The notes under the pieces are model-generated. The model was not told where the DNA came from. It made no database searches and was given only the letters and a program-made list of their open reading frames with translations. The position numbers and the translations under genes are program-made. DNA of 64,000 nt, from assembly GCF_042433515.1 (NCBI RefSeq), contig NZ_JBHLVH010000013.1, forward strand, positions 186,001-250,000, read 5' to 3'. The stretch comes from Kytococcus schroeteri. Its GTDB lineage: Bacteria > Actinomycetota > Actinomycetes > Actinomycetales > Dermatophilaceae. Shown in pieces: positions 1 through 8,460 of the stretch; positions within the stretch are counted from its first letter, which is position 1, and the number at the start of each line of letters is the position of its first letter.

Positions 1-2
1 TG

Positions 3-1502
3 CTCCTGTGGGACCCCTGGCTCGCGCGGTCGTACGGTTTCGCGCTCTCGGTGCTGGCCACCCTCGGGCTCGTGCTCTTCGTGAGGCCGTGGGCCGCGGC
101 GCTGCGCAGGCGGTGGCCCCGCCTGCCCGAGCCGGTGGCGCAGGGGCTGGTCATCCCCGTGGCGGCTGCGGTCACCACCTCGCCGGTCGTGGCGATGCTG
201 CAGGGGCAGGTGAGCGTCGTCGGCCTGCTCACCAACCTGCTCGCCGCCCCGCTCGTGGCGCCGGCCACGCTCGGTGGGGTGGTCGTGGTGCTCGTGCACC
301 CCGTGTCGCCGCTGGTGGCCGGGTGGGCGGCCTGGGTGGCTGCGGTGCCGGCCCAGGTGATCGGCCTGACGGCGCGGTGGGGTGCCGCGGTGCCCTACGG
401 CGCGGTGCCGTGGCCGTCCTCGGGGCCTGCCGCGCTCGGGATGGCGCTGCTCCTCGCGGCCGCGGTGCTGCTGGGGCCGGGCCTGTGGCGGTGGGCGGGG
501 CCACGGCTGCGGCGCCTGGTCCTGCCCCGGCCGGGGTCCTGCGTGCTACCCGGCCCGCGGGAGGGGACGGGGCAGCGGACCGGGCAACGGATCGGGCAGG
601 GCCGCCTCGAGACCGGTGCGCTCTGTTTGGCGGCCGGCACCGCGGTGGCCCTGTGGGGACTACCGGGCGTCACCCAGCCCCTCCTGACCGGCCGGGACGG
701 TGCGGCCGCGGACTGGCGGGTGGTCATGTGCGACGTGGGGCAGGGCGACGCGCTGCTCCTGCGCACCGGACCCCAGCGCGCCGTGCTGGTGGACACCGGC
801 CCGGCCGGGGCGCCGGTGGCCGCCTGCCTTCGGCGCTCCGGGGTGCACGCGCTGGACGCGGTGGTCGTCACGCACAGCCACGCCGACCACTCGGGCAACC
901 TCGGTGCGGTGCTCGACGCCGTGTCCGTGGACCGCGTGTGGGCCTCCCCGGAGGACCTCGCCCGGCCGATGCAGCCCGGGCACCCCGCTGAGTGGCGAGA
1001 GGTGGCGCGGGCCAGGGGTGTGGCGGTCGAACCGTTCGGTGCCGGCACGTCGCAGCAGGTGGGCACCGCTCGCTTGCGGGCGGTGTGGCCGCGTCCGGGG
1101 GTCGACCTGGCCGCCGACGACCGCCGCAACGACGGCAGCCTGGTCGTCCACGCGACCGTCGACGGCCCCGACCCCGGCCCGGGCTCGGCGGTCACGGTCC
1201 TGCTCACCGGCGACCTCGAGGAGTCCGGGGGCGCCGCTGTGCAGCAGCTCACGGCATCGGACCGGGTGGATGTGCTCAAGGTCCCGCACCACGGATCGGC
1301 CCACCAGGGACGCGGGCTGCTGGACCGAGGCGCCCCGCTGTCCCTGCTCAGCGTGGGGGCGCAGAACGACTACGGGCACCCCGCCGACCGCACGGTCGAG
1401 GCCCTGCGCGCCGCCGGCAGCACGGTGGTGAGCACCGCCGAGGAGGGCACGGTGGCCGTGGGGCGCGACACGGCCGGCACCCTGTGGTGGGGCCGGCCGT
1501 GA
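3..1502 (+). CDS. comEC: ComEC/Rec2-type DNA uptake channel, C-terminal part (5' end outside window)
   Basis: ComEC is the inner-membrane channel that imports single-stranded DNA during natural transformation. The frame is open from base 3, with residues LLWDPWLARSYGF, a stretch typical of the middle of the ComEC competence domain, so the true start lies left of the window. About 200 hydrophobic residues with several membrane segments are followed by a soluble metallo-beta-lactamase-like domain. That domain carries the metal-binding HSHADHSG motif near base 870, DVGQGDALLL before it, and a later VPHHGS motif, as in family members. In many actinobacteria comEA lies upstream and holA downstream. 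Here a convergent LysR gene follows instead, so holA is not adjacent. Family assignment is firm; whether the organism is naturally competent cannot be told from this window. Confidence 0.9.
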   Translation, partial: LLWDPWLARSYGFALSVLATLGLVLFVRPWAAALRRRWPRLPEPVAQGLVIPVAAAVTTSPVVAMLQGQVSVVGLLTNLLAAPLVAPATLGGVVVVLVHPVSPLVAGWAAWVAAVPAQVIGLTARWGAAVPYGAVPWPSSGPAALGMALLLAAAVLLGPGLWRWAGPRLRRLVLPRPGSCVLPGPREGTGQRTGQRIGQGRLETGALCLAAGTAVALWGLPGVTQPLLTGRDGAAADWRVVMCDVGQGDALLLRTGPQRAVLVDTGPAGAPVAACLRRSGVHALDAVVVTHSHADHSGNLGAVLDAVSVDRVWASPEDLARPMQPGHPAEWREVARARGVAVEPFGAGTSQQVGTARLRAVWPRPGVDLAADDRRNDGSLVVHATVDGPDPGPGSAVTVLLTGDLEESGGAAVQQLTASDRVDVLKVPHHGSAHQGRGLLDRGAPLSLLSVGAQNDYGHPADRTVEALRAAGSTVVSTAEEGTVAVGRDTAGTLWWGRP

Positions 1503-1549
1503 GCGGGGCGCGCGGGAGGCTGACGAGGTGGCGCGTCGCCGGGTGGGTG

Positions 1550-1569
1550 GGCGCTCGCGGAGGAGCGCC
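1550..1569. terminator. Small hairpin between convergent comEC and LysR genes
   Basis: GGCGCTC (1550-1556) pairs with GAGCGCC (1563-1569) across a 6-base loop, in the 74-base gap between two convergent stop codons. No T run follows on either strand, so this is only a possible bidirectional terminator. Confidence 0.3.
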
Positions 1570-1576
1570 GTGGCGC

Positions 1577-2527
1577 TCAGTCGGCGGTCTCGGGCGCGAG
1601 GGCCTCGGGCACCTCGGCGGCCATGGTGGCCGCGGCGCCGCAGAGGGCCTCCATCATCGCGGCCACGGCGGGCACACGCATGAGGTCCGGTGTGCTCACC
1701 GCGTGGATGGTGCGCCGCGAACCGGTGCTCAGGGGCAGGGCCACCACCCCGGCGTGGCGCACGTGGCGCAGCACCATCCGCGGCACCAGCGCGGCCCCCA
1801 GCCCGGCCGAGACGAGGCCCAGCACCGCCACGTAGTCCTCGGTCTGGAACTCCACGCGCGGCACGAAGCCGGCCTCCTGGGCCAGGTGCATGAGGTGGCC
1901 GCGGCAGCGTGCGCAGCCGGCGATCCACGGATCGTCGGCGAGCGCGGCCAGGTCCACGGTGTCGCCGCCGGCCTGCGGGTGGTCCTCCGGCAGGGCGACG
2001 AGCATCTCGTCGGTGAGGATGTCGCGGATCTCCAGGCCGGCCAGGTCGTCCACCTCGCGGCCCACGGTGGTTCCGCTGTGGGAGAAGGCGACGGCGAGGT
2101 CGCACCGGCCGTCGCGCAGGGCCGCGAGCGACTCCGGCGGCTCGGCCTCGGTGAGCTGGATCTCGATGCTGGGGTGCTCGCTGCGCAGGTCGCGCAGGGC
2201 CTGGGGCACGAGGGCGGCGGTGGAGGAGGGGAAGGCGGCCACGCGCACCCGCCCGGACTCCAGCCCGGCGATGGAGCTGAGCTCCTGCTCGGCGGTCTCC
2301 AGCAGGGTGAGCACGGTGACGGCGTGGCGGGCCAGCACCTGCCCGGCCTGCGTGAGGCGCACCGTGCGCCCCTGCCGCTCGACCAGGGGGGTGCCGATGC
2401 GTCCCTCGAGACGGCGCACCATCTGCGAGATGGCGGGCTGGGTGTAGCCCAGCGAGTGGGCGGCGGCGGTGAAGGAGCCCTGCTCCGCGATGGCGCGCAT
2501 GATGCGCAGCCCGGCCGTGTCGATCAT
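1577..2527 (-). CDS. LysR-family transcriptional regulator
   Basis: A 316-residue LysR-type regulator of usual family length. Residues 1-60 form the winged helix-turn-helix: MIDTAGLRIMRAIAEQGSFT, then AAAHSLGYTQPAISQMVRRLE, the classic LysR pattern. The rest is the periplasmic-binding-protein-like effector domain. The open frame continues upstream, but the ATG at 2527 starts exactly where LysR family alignments start; the upstream extension is low-complexity and overlaps the divergent gene. It is transcribed away from a class V aminotransferase gene, and LysR proteins often control the divergent neighbour. That gene is therefore the likely target, along with autoregulation. The effector is unknown. 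Confidence 0.9.
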   Translation of the reverse strand: MIDTAGLRIMRAIAEQGSFTAAAHSLGYTQPAISQMVRRLEGRIGTPLVERQGRTVRLTQAGQVLARHAVTVLTLLETAEQELSSIAGLESGRVRVAAFPSSTAALVPQALRDLRSEHPSIEIQLTEAEPPESLAALRDGRCDLAVAFSHSGTTVGREVDDLAGLEIRDILTDEMLVALPEDHPQAGGDTVDLAALADDPWIAGCARCRGHLMHLAQEAGFVPRVEFQTEDYVAVLGLVSAGLGAALVPRMVLRHVRHAGVVALPLSTGSRRTIHAVSTPDLMRVPAVAAMMEALCGAAATMAAEVPEALAPETAD

Positions 2528-2541
2528 GGGCTCACTGTAAC

Positions 2542-2561
2542 TTGCTGTTGGGCCTCGGCAA
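2542..2561. promoter_or_regulatory. Possible LysR binding site in the divergent intergenic region
   Basis: TTGC (2542-2545) and GCAA (2558-2561) form an inverted repeat spaced by 12 bases, 15 bases from the LysR start and about 40 bases before the aminotransferase start. This resembles the T-N11-A dyads bound by LysR proteins. The arms are only 4 bases, so the call rests mainly on position. Confidence 0.3.
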
Positions 2562-2600
2562 AGGATCGCGCCATTGTGTAATCGGACGTCCGCTCCCACA

Positions 2601-3851
2601 ATGCCGTCCATGACGATGACGCCGGCCCGTCCCCTGTCCTGTGAGCCCGCCGTGGCCACCCGCCACGTCGAGCCCGCCGAGCCCGCCGAGCCCGCCACGC
2701 CGGCCAGCGCCCTCGCCGGCGGCGAGGACGCGCCCGTGCCCGGGGCCGCGGACGAACCGGCCCCGGGCACGCGGGACGCCGCGTGGCTGCGCGACCAGTT
2801 CGCCACCACCGGCGGCTACCTCAACGCCGCCACCTGCGGCCTGCCCACCCGGCGCACCACCGAGGCCATGGCCCGCGACGCCCGGCGGTGGACCACCGGG
2901 GACGTCTCGCCGGTCGGGTACCACGAGCACGTGGAACGGGCCCGTGCGCTCTACGGCCGCCTCGTAGGGGTGCCGGCCGACCGCGTGGCGACCGGCTCCC
3001 AGACGTCGGTGTTCACCGGCATGGTGGCCGCGGGGCTGCCCGACGGCGCCGAGGTGGTGGTGGTAGAGGGCGACTTCTCCAGCCTCGTCTACCCCTTCCT
3101 CGTGCAGGCCGAGCGCCCCCACCCCACCCGCGAGGGCGGCCGCATCACGGTGCGCTCGGTGCCGCGCCAGGAGCTGTGCACCTCCCTGCGCGAGGAGACC
3201 GCGGCCGTGGTCTACAGCCACAGCCAGAGCGCGTGCGGCAGCCTCACCGCCCCCGATGCCGTGCGCCGCGCAGCCGAGGCCGTGGGTGCCCTGACGGTCT
3301 GCGACGTCACCCAGTCCGCCGGCTGGCAGGCGGTGGATGCCTCGCTGGCCGATGTGACGGTCTGCTCGGCCTACAAGTGGCTCTGCCACCCGCGCGGCGT
3401 GGCGTACATGACGGTCTCCGAGCGGGCCATGGACGCCCTCGTGCCGGTGAACGCGGGCTGGTACGCCGGCGAGGTGGTCTGGGACTCCATGTACGGCCCG
3501 GCCATGCAGCTCTCCTCGCGTGCCTCCCGCTTCGACGTCTCGCCCGGCTGGCCGCTGTGGCCCGGTGCCGTCGCCGCTCTGGAGGACTTCCTCCAGGTGC
3601 CCACCGGTGCGGTCAACGCCCACGACGTGGCGCTCACCAACCGCCTCCGGGCCGGGCTGGGCCTGGCACCCTCGGACTCCGCCATCGTCAGCCTGCCCAT
3701 GCCGCCGGAGGCCGCGCAGGCCGCGGAGCGGGCCGGGCTGACCCTCTCGCAGCGGGCCGGGGGGGTGCGCCTGAGCTTCCACGTGTGGAACACCGAGCAG
3801 GACGTGGACCGCGCCCTGGAGGTGCTGGCGCCCTTCGCGCAGCGCGGCTGA
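2601..3851 (+). CDS. Class V PLP-dependent aminotransferase-fold enzyme
   Basis: A fold-type I pyridoxal-phosphate enzyme of the class V group (cysteine desulfurase, isopenicillin N epimerase and kynureninase relatives). The cofactor lysine lies in SAYKWLCHPRG near residue 259, preceded by CDVTQSAG near residue 235, whose Asp contacts the pyridine nitrogen. The YKWLCxPRG context resembles isopenicillin-N-epimerase-like proteins more than IscS/SufS desulfurases, and no desulfurase active-site cysteine loop is evident. The first 60 or so residues are Ala/Pro/Glu-rich and probably disordered. Start is uncertain: ATG codons at 2601, 2610 and 2616 are all in frame and none has a good ribosome binding site, so the message could be leaderless. 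The substrate is not predictable. The divergent LysR gene is the likely regulator. Confidence 0.82.
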   Translation: MPSMTMTPARPLSCEPAVATRHVEPAEPAEPATPASALAGGEDAPVPGAADEPAPGTRDAAWLRDQFATTGGYLNAATCGLPTRRTTEAMARDARRWTTGDVSPVGYHEHVERARALYGRLVGVPADRVATGSQTSVFTGMVAAGLPDGAEVVVVEGDFSSLVYPFLVQAERPHPTREGGRITVRSVPRQELCTSLREETAAVVYSHSQSACGSLTAPDAVRRAAEAVGALTVCDVTQSAGWQAVDASLADVTVCSAYKWLCHPRGVAYMTVSERAMDALVPVNAGWYAGEVVWDSMYGPAMQLSSRASRFDVSPGWPLWPGAVAALEDFLQVPTGAVNAHDVALTNRLRAGLGLAPSDSAIVSLPMPPEAAQAAERAGLTLSQRAGGVRLSFHVWNTEQDVDRALEVLAPFAQRG

Positions 3852-3920
3852 CGCCCGGCCGGTCCGGGGCAGGGCGGGTGGCCGACGAGCCGTCCGGTCC
3901 GGGCACGCACGTGTGGTGTG

Positions 3921-5315
3921 ATGCTCTGCGTGCCCGACTCCCTGCTCCCGGACCCCGCCGGCGCCCAGATGGCCGCCGCCCGGGACGAGGCGCACCACGG
4001 ACCCAGCTGGCGCGGACCCCGCCGTGGCACGGCCCTGTGCCTCTCCGGTGGCGGGTTCCGGGCCGCCCTGTTCCACCTGGGAGCCCTGCGCCGCCTCAAC
4101 GAGCTGGGCATGCTCGGGCAGCTGCGCACCGTCTCGGCGGTGAGCGGCGGCAGCATCGCCGCGATGCTGCTGGCCGACCCCCGCCTGGGCTGGCCGACGC
4201 CGGACGCCCTGAGCCAGAGCATCGACTCGGCCGACCTGGTGGAGCCCGACCCGAGCGCCCCGCCGCTGCCGCGCGGCGACACCGTGCCCGGTGGCCTGTT
4301 CTCCGCCCCGCGGGTGGAGGGGTTCGAGCAGTACGTGGCCGAGCCGCTGCGTCGCCTGACCCGTCACAACCTGCGCACCCGCGCGCTGGTGTCGGGCTGG
4401 GGGCCCAAGGTGCGCCGCCCGGCCGACCGCAGCTCCCGGGTGCTCGCCGACCAGCTGGTGGACCACATCGACTGGTGGGCGGCCGACCTGCGGGAGGCCC
4501 GCCGCACCGCCGGCCCCGCCGTGGTGGTGGAGGCCACCGAGCTCGCCCACGGGGTCAACTGGACCTTCGCCGACTCCCGCGCCCACCCGCCGCGGGGCCG
4601 CGTCGGGGACTACCGGCTCGGCTACGGCGACCCGCCGGCGGGGCTGCGCCTGGCCGACGTCGTCGCGGCCTCGAGCGCCTACCCGCCGTACTTCGCGCCG
4701 TTCGACCTGGACGCCACGACGCTCGAGCTCAGCGGGGGTCACGCCGGGCACCTCGACGCGGCCGCCCGCCCCCGCATCGAGCGCACCGTGCAGCTGCTCG
4801 ACGGCGGCATCTACGACAACCTCGCCCTGGAGCCGGTGTGGCGCGACCACGCCGGGGTGCTCGTGAGCGACGGGGGCGCGGTGTTCCGGGCCCGCAGCGC
4901 CCGCACGCCGTTGGGGCGCATCCTGCACGTCATCAGCATCGCCGCCGGTGGCGGGGAGGTGACGCGTCTACGCTGGCTGCACTCGGCCTTCAACTGGGGC
5001 GTGGTCGAGGGGGCCTCGTGGGCCATGGACTCGCGGGTCCCGCAGAGTTACCCCATCGAGGTGGCGGCACGCATCAACGCCATCCGCACGGACATGGACG
5101 CCTTCAGCGAGGCCGAGCAGAAGATCATCGAGCGGCACGGCTACGGGGTGGCCGACTCGGCCATCAGGCGGTACGCCCCGCACCTCATCCTGCGCGACGC
5201 GCCGGCGCGCTACCCGCACCCGGAGGTGGCCGACCCCGAGGTGGCGCTGCGGGCGCTGCGTGGGTCGGGGCGGGTGTCGCTCGTGGGGCGCCGGCCGCGG
5301 CGGGGGCGCGCGTGA
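3921..5315 (+). CDS. Patatin-like phospholipase
   Basis: A 464-residue patatin-family serine acyl hydrolase. Visible motifs are the oxyanion-hole glycine loop LSGGGFRA (residues 41-48), the nucleophile elbow AVSGGS with Ser75, and the catalytic Asp294 in LLDGGIYDN, so the Ser-Asp dyad is intact. No signal peptide or membrane segment is seen, which suggests a cytoplasmic or membrane-associated lipase acting on phospholipids or other acyl lipids. The ATG at 3921 directly follows an in-frame GTG at 3918; either may be used and neither has a clear Shine-Dalgarno. The stop overlaps the start of a sirtuin gene by 4 bases, so the two are probably translationally coupled. Confidence 0.85.
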   Translation: MLCVPDSLLPDPAGAQMAAARDEAHHGPSWRGPRRGTALCLSGGGFRAALFHLGALRRLNELGMLGQLRTVSAVSGGSIAAMLLADPRLGWPTPDALSQSIDSADLVEPDPSAPPLPRGDTVPGGLFSAPRVEGFEQYVAEPLRRLTRHNLRTRALVSGWGPKVRRPADRSSRVLADQLVDHIDWWAADLREARRTAGPAVVVEATELAHGVNWTFADSRAHPPRGRVGDYRLGYGDPPAGLRLADVVAASSAYPPYFAPFDLDATTLELSGGHAGHLDAAARPRIERTVQLLDGGIYDNLALEPVWRDHAGVLVSDGGAVFRARSARTPLGRILHVISIAAGGGEVTRLRWLHSAFNWGVVEGASWAMDSRVPQSYPIEVAARINAIRTDMDAFSEAEQKIIERHGYGVADSAIRRYAPHLILRDAPARYPHPEVADPEVALRALRGSGRVSLVGRRPRRGRA

Positions 5316-6247
5316 GTGCCGGCGGCACCCTGCCCGAGGTGGCCACGCCGGTGACCCTGCCGCCGGAGGTCGTGGCCGCGCCCCAGGAGGTGGAGGCCCT
5401 CGCCGAGCTGCTGGCGACCCGCCGCCTGGCCGTGGTGACCGGCGCGGGGATGTCCACCGCATCGGGCATCCCGGACTACCGCGGACCGGACGGGGTGCGC
5501 CGCGTGCAGCCCATGACCATCGGGGACTTCCGTGCCGGCCCGGCCTCGCGGCTCCGCTACTGGGCGCGGGCCTTCGTGGGCTGGGAGCGGTTCACCGGCG
5601 CTCGTCCCAACACCGGCCACCGTGCGCTGGCCGCCCTGCAGTGCGAGGGGGTGGACACCGGGGCGGTCGCGGGCATCACCGGGGTGATCACGCAGAACGT
5701 GGACGGGTTGCACCAGCGGGCCGGGTCGCCGGACGTGCTCGAGCTGCACGGGACGCTCTCGCGCATCGTGTGCCTGGCCTGTGGGGCCACCGAGGAGCGC
5801 GAGCACCTGCAGGCGCGCCTGGCCGAGGCGAACCCCGACCACCGTCGGGTGGCGCTGGACGCCGGGCAGGTGCGTCCGGACGGCGACGTGGCCCTGGACG
5901 AGGAGGCCGTGGCGGCCTTCCGTGCGCCCCGCTGCCTGGCGTGCGGGTCCGACGAGCTCAAGCCGGACGTCGTGTACTTCGGGGAGAACGTGCCCCGCCC
6001 CCGGGTGGACGCGGCGTACGCGATGGTGGACGCCGCCGACGGGTTGCTCGTGCTGGGCTCGAGCCTCAAGGTGATGAGCGGGTACCGCTTCGCCCGGCAC
6101 GTGCACCGCGCCGGGGGACCGGTGGTGGTCCTGACCCGCGGCTGGCACCGCGCGGACCGGGAGGCCACGCTCACGGTGGACGCGATGGTGCACACGACGC
6201 TTGCCGCGGTGGCCGACCGCCTCGGGGTGGGCGTCCCCGAGGCGTGA
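5312..6247 (+). CDS. NAD-dependent protein deacylase, Sir2 family (SIRT4-like class)
   Basis: Sirtuins remove acyl groups from lysines while consuming NAD. This 311-residue protein has GAGMSTASGIPDYR (residues 44-57, NAD site), TQNVDG (127-132), the catalytic His146 in LELHGT, and a complete zinc ribbon (Cys154, Cys157, Cys208, Cys211). The STxSGIPDYRG form of the first motif is characteristic of class II (SIRT4-type) sirtuins. It starts with GTG inside the stop of the patatin gene (GTGA overlap), so the two form a two-gene unit. The canonical zinc site and absence of extra domains argue for a housekeeping deacylase rather than a Sir2 defence effector. The preferred acyl group cannot be read from sequence. 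Confidence 0.92.
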   Translation: MSAGGTLPEVATPVTLPPEVVAAPQEVEALAELLATRRLAVVTGAGMSTASGIPDYRGPDGVRRVQPMTIGDFRAGPASRLRYWARAFVGWERFTGARPNTGHRALAALQCEGVDTGAVAGITGVITQNVDGLHQRAGSPDVLELHGTLSRIVCLACGATEEREHLQARLAEANPDHRRVALDAGQVRPDGDVALDEEAVAAFRAPRCLACGSDELKPDVVYFGENVPRPRVDAAYAMVDAADGLLVLGSSLKVMSGYRFARHVHRAGGPVVVLTRGWHRADREATLTVDAMVHTTLAAVADRLGVGVPEA

Positions 6248-6305
6248 CCCCCGTGCGGGAGCGTGGCGACCGGGTGCGCGCTGACCGGGAGTGCCCTGCG
6301 GGGGC

Positions 6306-7004
6306 TCAGACCCTGCGCAGCACCGCGGTGACCTTGCCCAGGATGGTGGCGTCGTTGCCGTCGATGGGGTCGAAGGCCGGGTTGTGCGGCTGCAGCCACA
6401 CCTGGTTCTTGACCTTCTTGTAGGTCTTCACGGTGGCCTCGTCGTCGAGCAGCGCGGCCACGATGTCGCCGTTGATGGCGGCCTGCTGGCGGCGCACCAC
6501 CACCCAGTCGCCGTCGCAGATGGCGGCGTCCACCATCGAGTCACCCTTGACGCGCAGCAGGAAGAGCTCGCCGTCGCCCACGATCTGGCGGGGGAGCGGG
6601 AAGACGTCCTCCACGCGCTCCTCGGCGAGGATCGGCCCGCCGGCGGCGATCTGCCCCACGACCGGCACGTAGGAGGCCGGCGGGCGGGAGTCGGCCGCCT
6701 CGGAGGGGTCCCAGGTGTCCTCCGGGAGCTTGCGGTACCCGCGGTCGCCCGGCCACTGGGCGTCGAGGATCTCCAGCGCGCGGGGGCGGTTCGGGTCGCG
6801 GCGGATGTAGCCCTTGCGCTGCAGTGCGTTGAGCTGGTGCTGCACGGAACTGGCCGAGGCGAGCTCCACCTCCTCGGCGATCTCGCGCATGCTCGGCGGG
6901 TACCCGCGCTCGTCGATGGAGCGGCGGATGCACTCCAGCACACGGGTCTGCCGGTCGGTCAGCGGCTCGTTCCGGCGCAGGCCGGGCTCGTTCTTCTCGG
7001 TCAT
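6306..7004 (-). CDS. lexA: SOS response repressor LexA
   Basis: LexA represses DNA-damage genes and cleaves itself when stimulated by RecA. This protein has 232 residues. The winged helix-turn-helix (about residues 15-80) includes RGYPPSMREIAEEV and SSVQHQLNALQRKGYI. The cleavage site Ala121-Gly122 lies in QIAAGGPILA, and the catalytic pair is Ser156 (GDSMVD) and Lys193 (TVKTYK). The ATG at 7004 is chosen because AGGGGGA lies just upstream on the minus strand and the family begins near TDRQTRVLE. A longer in-frame start at 7052 is less likely. It diverges from a LysM gene, the arrangement seen for lexA and SOS division-inhibitor genes in several Gram-positive bacteria. Confidence 0.97.
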   Translation of the reverse strand: MTEKNEPGLRRNEPLTDRQTRVLECIRRSIDERGYPPSMREIAEEVELASASSVQHQLNALQRKGYIRRDPNRPRALEILDAQWPGDRGYRKLPEDTWDPSEAADSRPPASYVPVVGQIAAGGPILAEERVEDVFPLPRQIVGDGELFLLRVKGDSMVDAAICDGDWVVVRRQQAAINGDIVAALLDDEATVKTYKKVKNQVWLQPHNPAFDPIDGNDATILGKVTAVLRRV

Positions 7005-7186
7005 GTCGGGGTCCCCCTTCGCGGGTCGTCGCGGCGGAGAACTGCGCGTCATGACGCCGGATCTCCGAGGTTGTCGGTGGTCACCGCTTCACTGCGTGGT
7101 GTCGGCAGGGCGTGCGGCGGGAGGTCCCGCTCGTACGCACGGCCGACAACCGGTGCACACAGGATACGACGTCACCGTCCCGCCAG

Positions 7187-7268
7187 AAGGACATCCGTTC
7201 GGGCGTGTCTTGGTGAGTGTCGGTCACCTGTGCTACACATAGTACAGACATGCGACGGACATCCGTCC
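7187..7268. promoter_or_regulatory. Two SOS-box-like dyads between lexA and the LysM gene
   Basis: Actinobacterial LexA binds CGAAC-N4-GTTCG-type dyads. GGAC-ATCC-GTTC (7189-7200) reads CGAAC-GGAT-GTCC on the minus strand, one mismatch from the core. GGAC-ATCC-GTCC (7257-7268) is a perfect inverted repeat with the same spacer but one mismatch in each arm. Shared sequence and position between lexA and its likely partner support them. Neither is a consensus site, so this is a candidate only. Confidence 0.35.
7210..7239 (+). promoter_or_regulatory. Candidate promoter of the LysM gene
   Basis: TTGGTG (7210-7215) and TACACA (7234-7239) are spaced by 18 bases, and TG one base before the -10 gives an extended -10. 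The two SOS-box-like dyads lie about 10 bases upstream and about 17 bases downstream, where a repressor could block initiation. Confidence 0.4.
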
Positions 7269-7286
7269 GGACCTGGAGGAGATGAC

Positions 7287-7667
7287 ATGACTGCGATGAC
7301 TGCGATGCCGCTGGAGGTGCGACCCGTTCGCCGTGGCGGGCGCCCGGTCGCGTCGGCCCGGGGGGCGGTGCGCCCGGCACCTCGCATGCGACTGACGGCC
7401 CGGGGGCGCGCGGCGCGACAGGCGCTCGTGATTGCCGTGGCGGTGGTGATGGTGCTGCTCGTCGCCTGGCAGGCGACCGGCGCCGGCCGGGACGCGGGGG
7501 TGGCCGAGCGCGTGGTGGTGGCCCAGGACCAGACGCTGAGCCACGTGGCCGTGGAGCACCTGCCCGAGGTGCCCGTGGACCGCGCGGTGCTCATGCTGCA
7601 GGAGGCGAACGGACTGGGCACCAGCCAGGTGCAGGCCGGTCAGGAGCTGGTCATCCCGCGTCGTTGA
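7287..7667 (+). CDS. LysM-domain membrane protein, candidate SOS cell-division inhibitor
   Basis: A 126-residue protein with a basic N-terminus (about residues 1-45), one membrane segment (ALVIAVAVVMVLLVAW, about 48-65) and a C-terminal LysM peptidoglycan-binding domain. The LysM region includes DQTLSHVAVEHLP, QEANGL and VQAGQELVIP. The layout of basic tail, single membrane anchor and external LysM, together with divergence from lexA, matches YneA of Bacillus; DivS of Corynebacterium and Rv2719c of Mycobacterium are SOS-induced division suppressors in the same place. Start ATG 7287 has GGAGGA at 7275-7280. The domain call is firm; the division-arrest role is inferred from gene context. Confidence 0.85.
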   Translation: MTAMTAMPLEVRPVRRGGRPVASARGAVRPAPRMRLTARGRAARQALVIAVAVVMVLLVAWQATGAGRDAGVAERVVVAQDQTLSHVAVEHLPEVPVDRAVLMLQEANGLGTSQVQAGQELVIPRR

Positions 7668-7810
7668 CGAGGGAGTCGGCCCGGCCGGGGAGGAGGGACC
7701 GGCCAGGAGGGGGTCGAGGACTGCGTGGTCCTCAGGGACGTGTGGCCACGCGTGATGGGGTGCGCCGCGGACGTGAGACATCCGTGGCAGGGACGCCCCG
7801 TGAGGGAGAG

Positions 7811-7846
7811 AGCCCTCCCCACCGCCTCGTGGCGGTGGGGAGGGCT
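7811..7846. terminator. Perfect 16-bp hairpin between convergent genes
   Basis: AGCCCTCCCCACCGCC (7811-7826) pairs perfectly with 7831-7846 around a TCGT loop. It lies between the LysM gene and the convergent hypothetical gene at 7887, so it probably terminates both. No long T run follows. Confidence 0.65.
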
Positions 7847-7886
7847 TCCGCTCGTGGGGGACCTGTCCGGGCGTGCCGTGGCCCGG

Positions 7887-8318
7887 TCAGTCGAGGGGGG
7901 TACCGGTGGCGCGACGCCACATGGGGCCGAGGCCCTCGAAGGGCGCGAACCAGCCGGAGATGTGCACGTCCATGACGAGCCCGTTGACGCCGGCGGTGAG
8001 GAAGTCGCTGGCGCCGCGCACGACCTCCACGGGCTGCAGGGCCAGCAGGTCGCCGGGCTCCTCCGCGTCGAGCATGCCCTGCTCCACCGCGAAGTGGCGG
8101 GCCCGCTCGCTGCTGGTGAACCCGAGCAGCATCATGGCGCCCTCGATCTGCGCGGCGACGGGAGCCACGGACCCCTCCGGCCCCGCGGGCAGGAACCACC
8201 AGCGCGGCAGGGCGAAACCGGCCCTCCACAGGGCGGTGATGGTCTTCTGGTCGCCACGGTCGCGCGTGAGGGCGTGGAGGCGGTCGGTCTCGTTGGGGGC
8301 GGGCATGGCGAGGTCCAT
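7887..8318 (-). CDS. Hypothetical protein with weak SseB-like pattern
   Basis: A 143-residue soluble protein of unknown role. There is no signal peptide or membrane segment. The stretches GAMMLLGFTSSERARHFA and GVNGLVMDVH recall the SseB N-terminal domain (an LLAFTSxER block followed by GLVxD), but similarity judged by eye is weak. A longer antisense frame continues upstream into the cutinase gene. The ATG at 8318 ends the plausible coding region, and an in-frame ATG at 8306 (MPAPNETD) is an alternative. It is transcribed away from the cutinase gene. Confidence 0.6.
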   Translation of the reverse strand: MDLAMPAPNETDRLHALTRDRGDQKTITALWRAGFALPRWWFLPAGPEGSVAPVAAQIEGAMMLLGFTSSERARHFAVEQGMLDAEEPGDLLALQPVEVVRGASDFLTAGVNGLVMDVHISGWFAPFEGLGPMWRRATGTPLD

Positions 8319-8460
8319 GGCCCCACTCCACCACACGCGGGGCCCGCCCGGTGGTCGCAGCGCCGCAGCCGGGGCTCGGACTCGTCGTGCGTGGGTGGTG
8401 CAGGAGCGGGGTGGCGCAGAGGTGGCACACCCCCTGGCGGCGTCGCGGAGGGCTGGCACC

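Noticed and set aside
2532..4928. A 798-codon antisense frame over the aminotransferase and patatin genes
   Set aside because: Composition is a shadow of the plus-strand genes, both of which have intact catalytic motifs.
3921..6247. Patatin plus Sir2 as a phage-defence pair
   Set aside because: The sirtuin has a complete zinc ribbon and no extra sensor or effector domain, unlike defence Sir2 proteins, and no defence genes are nearby.
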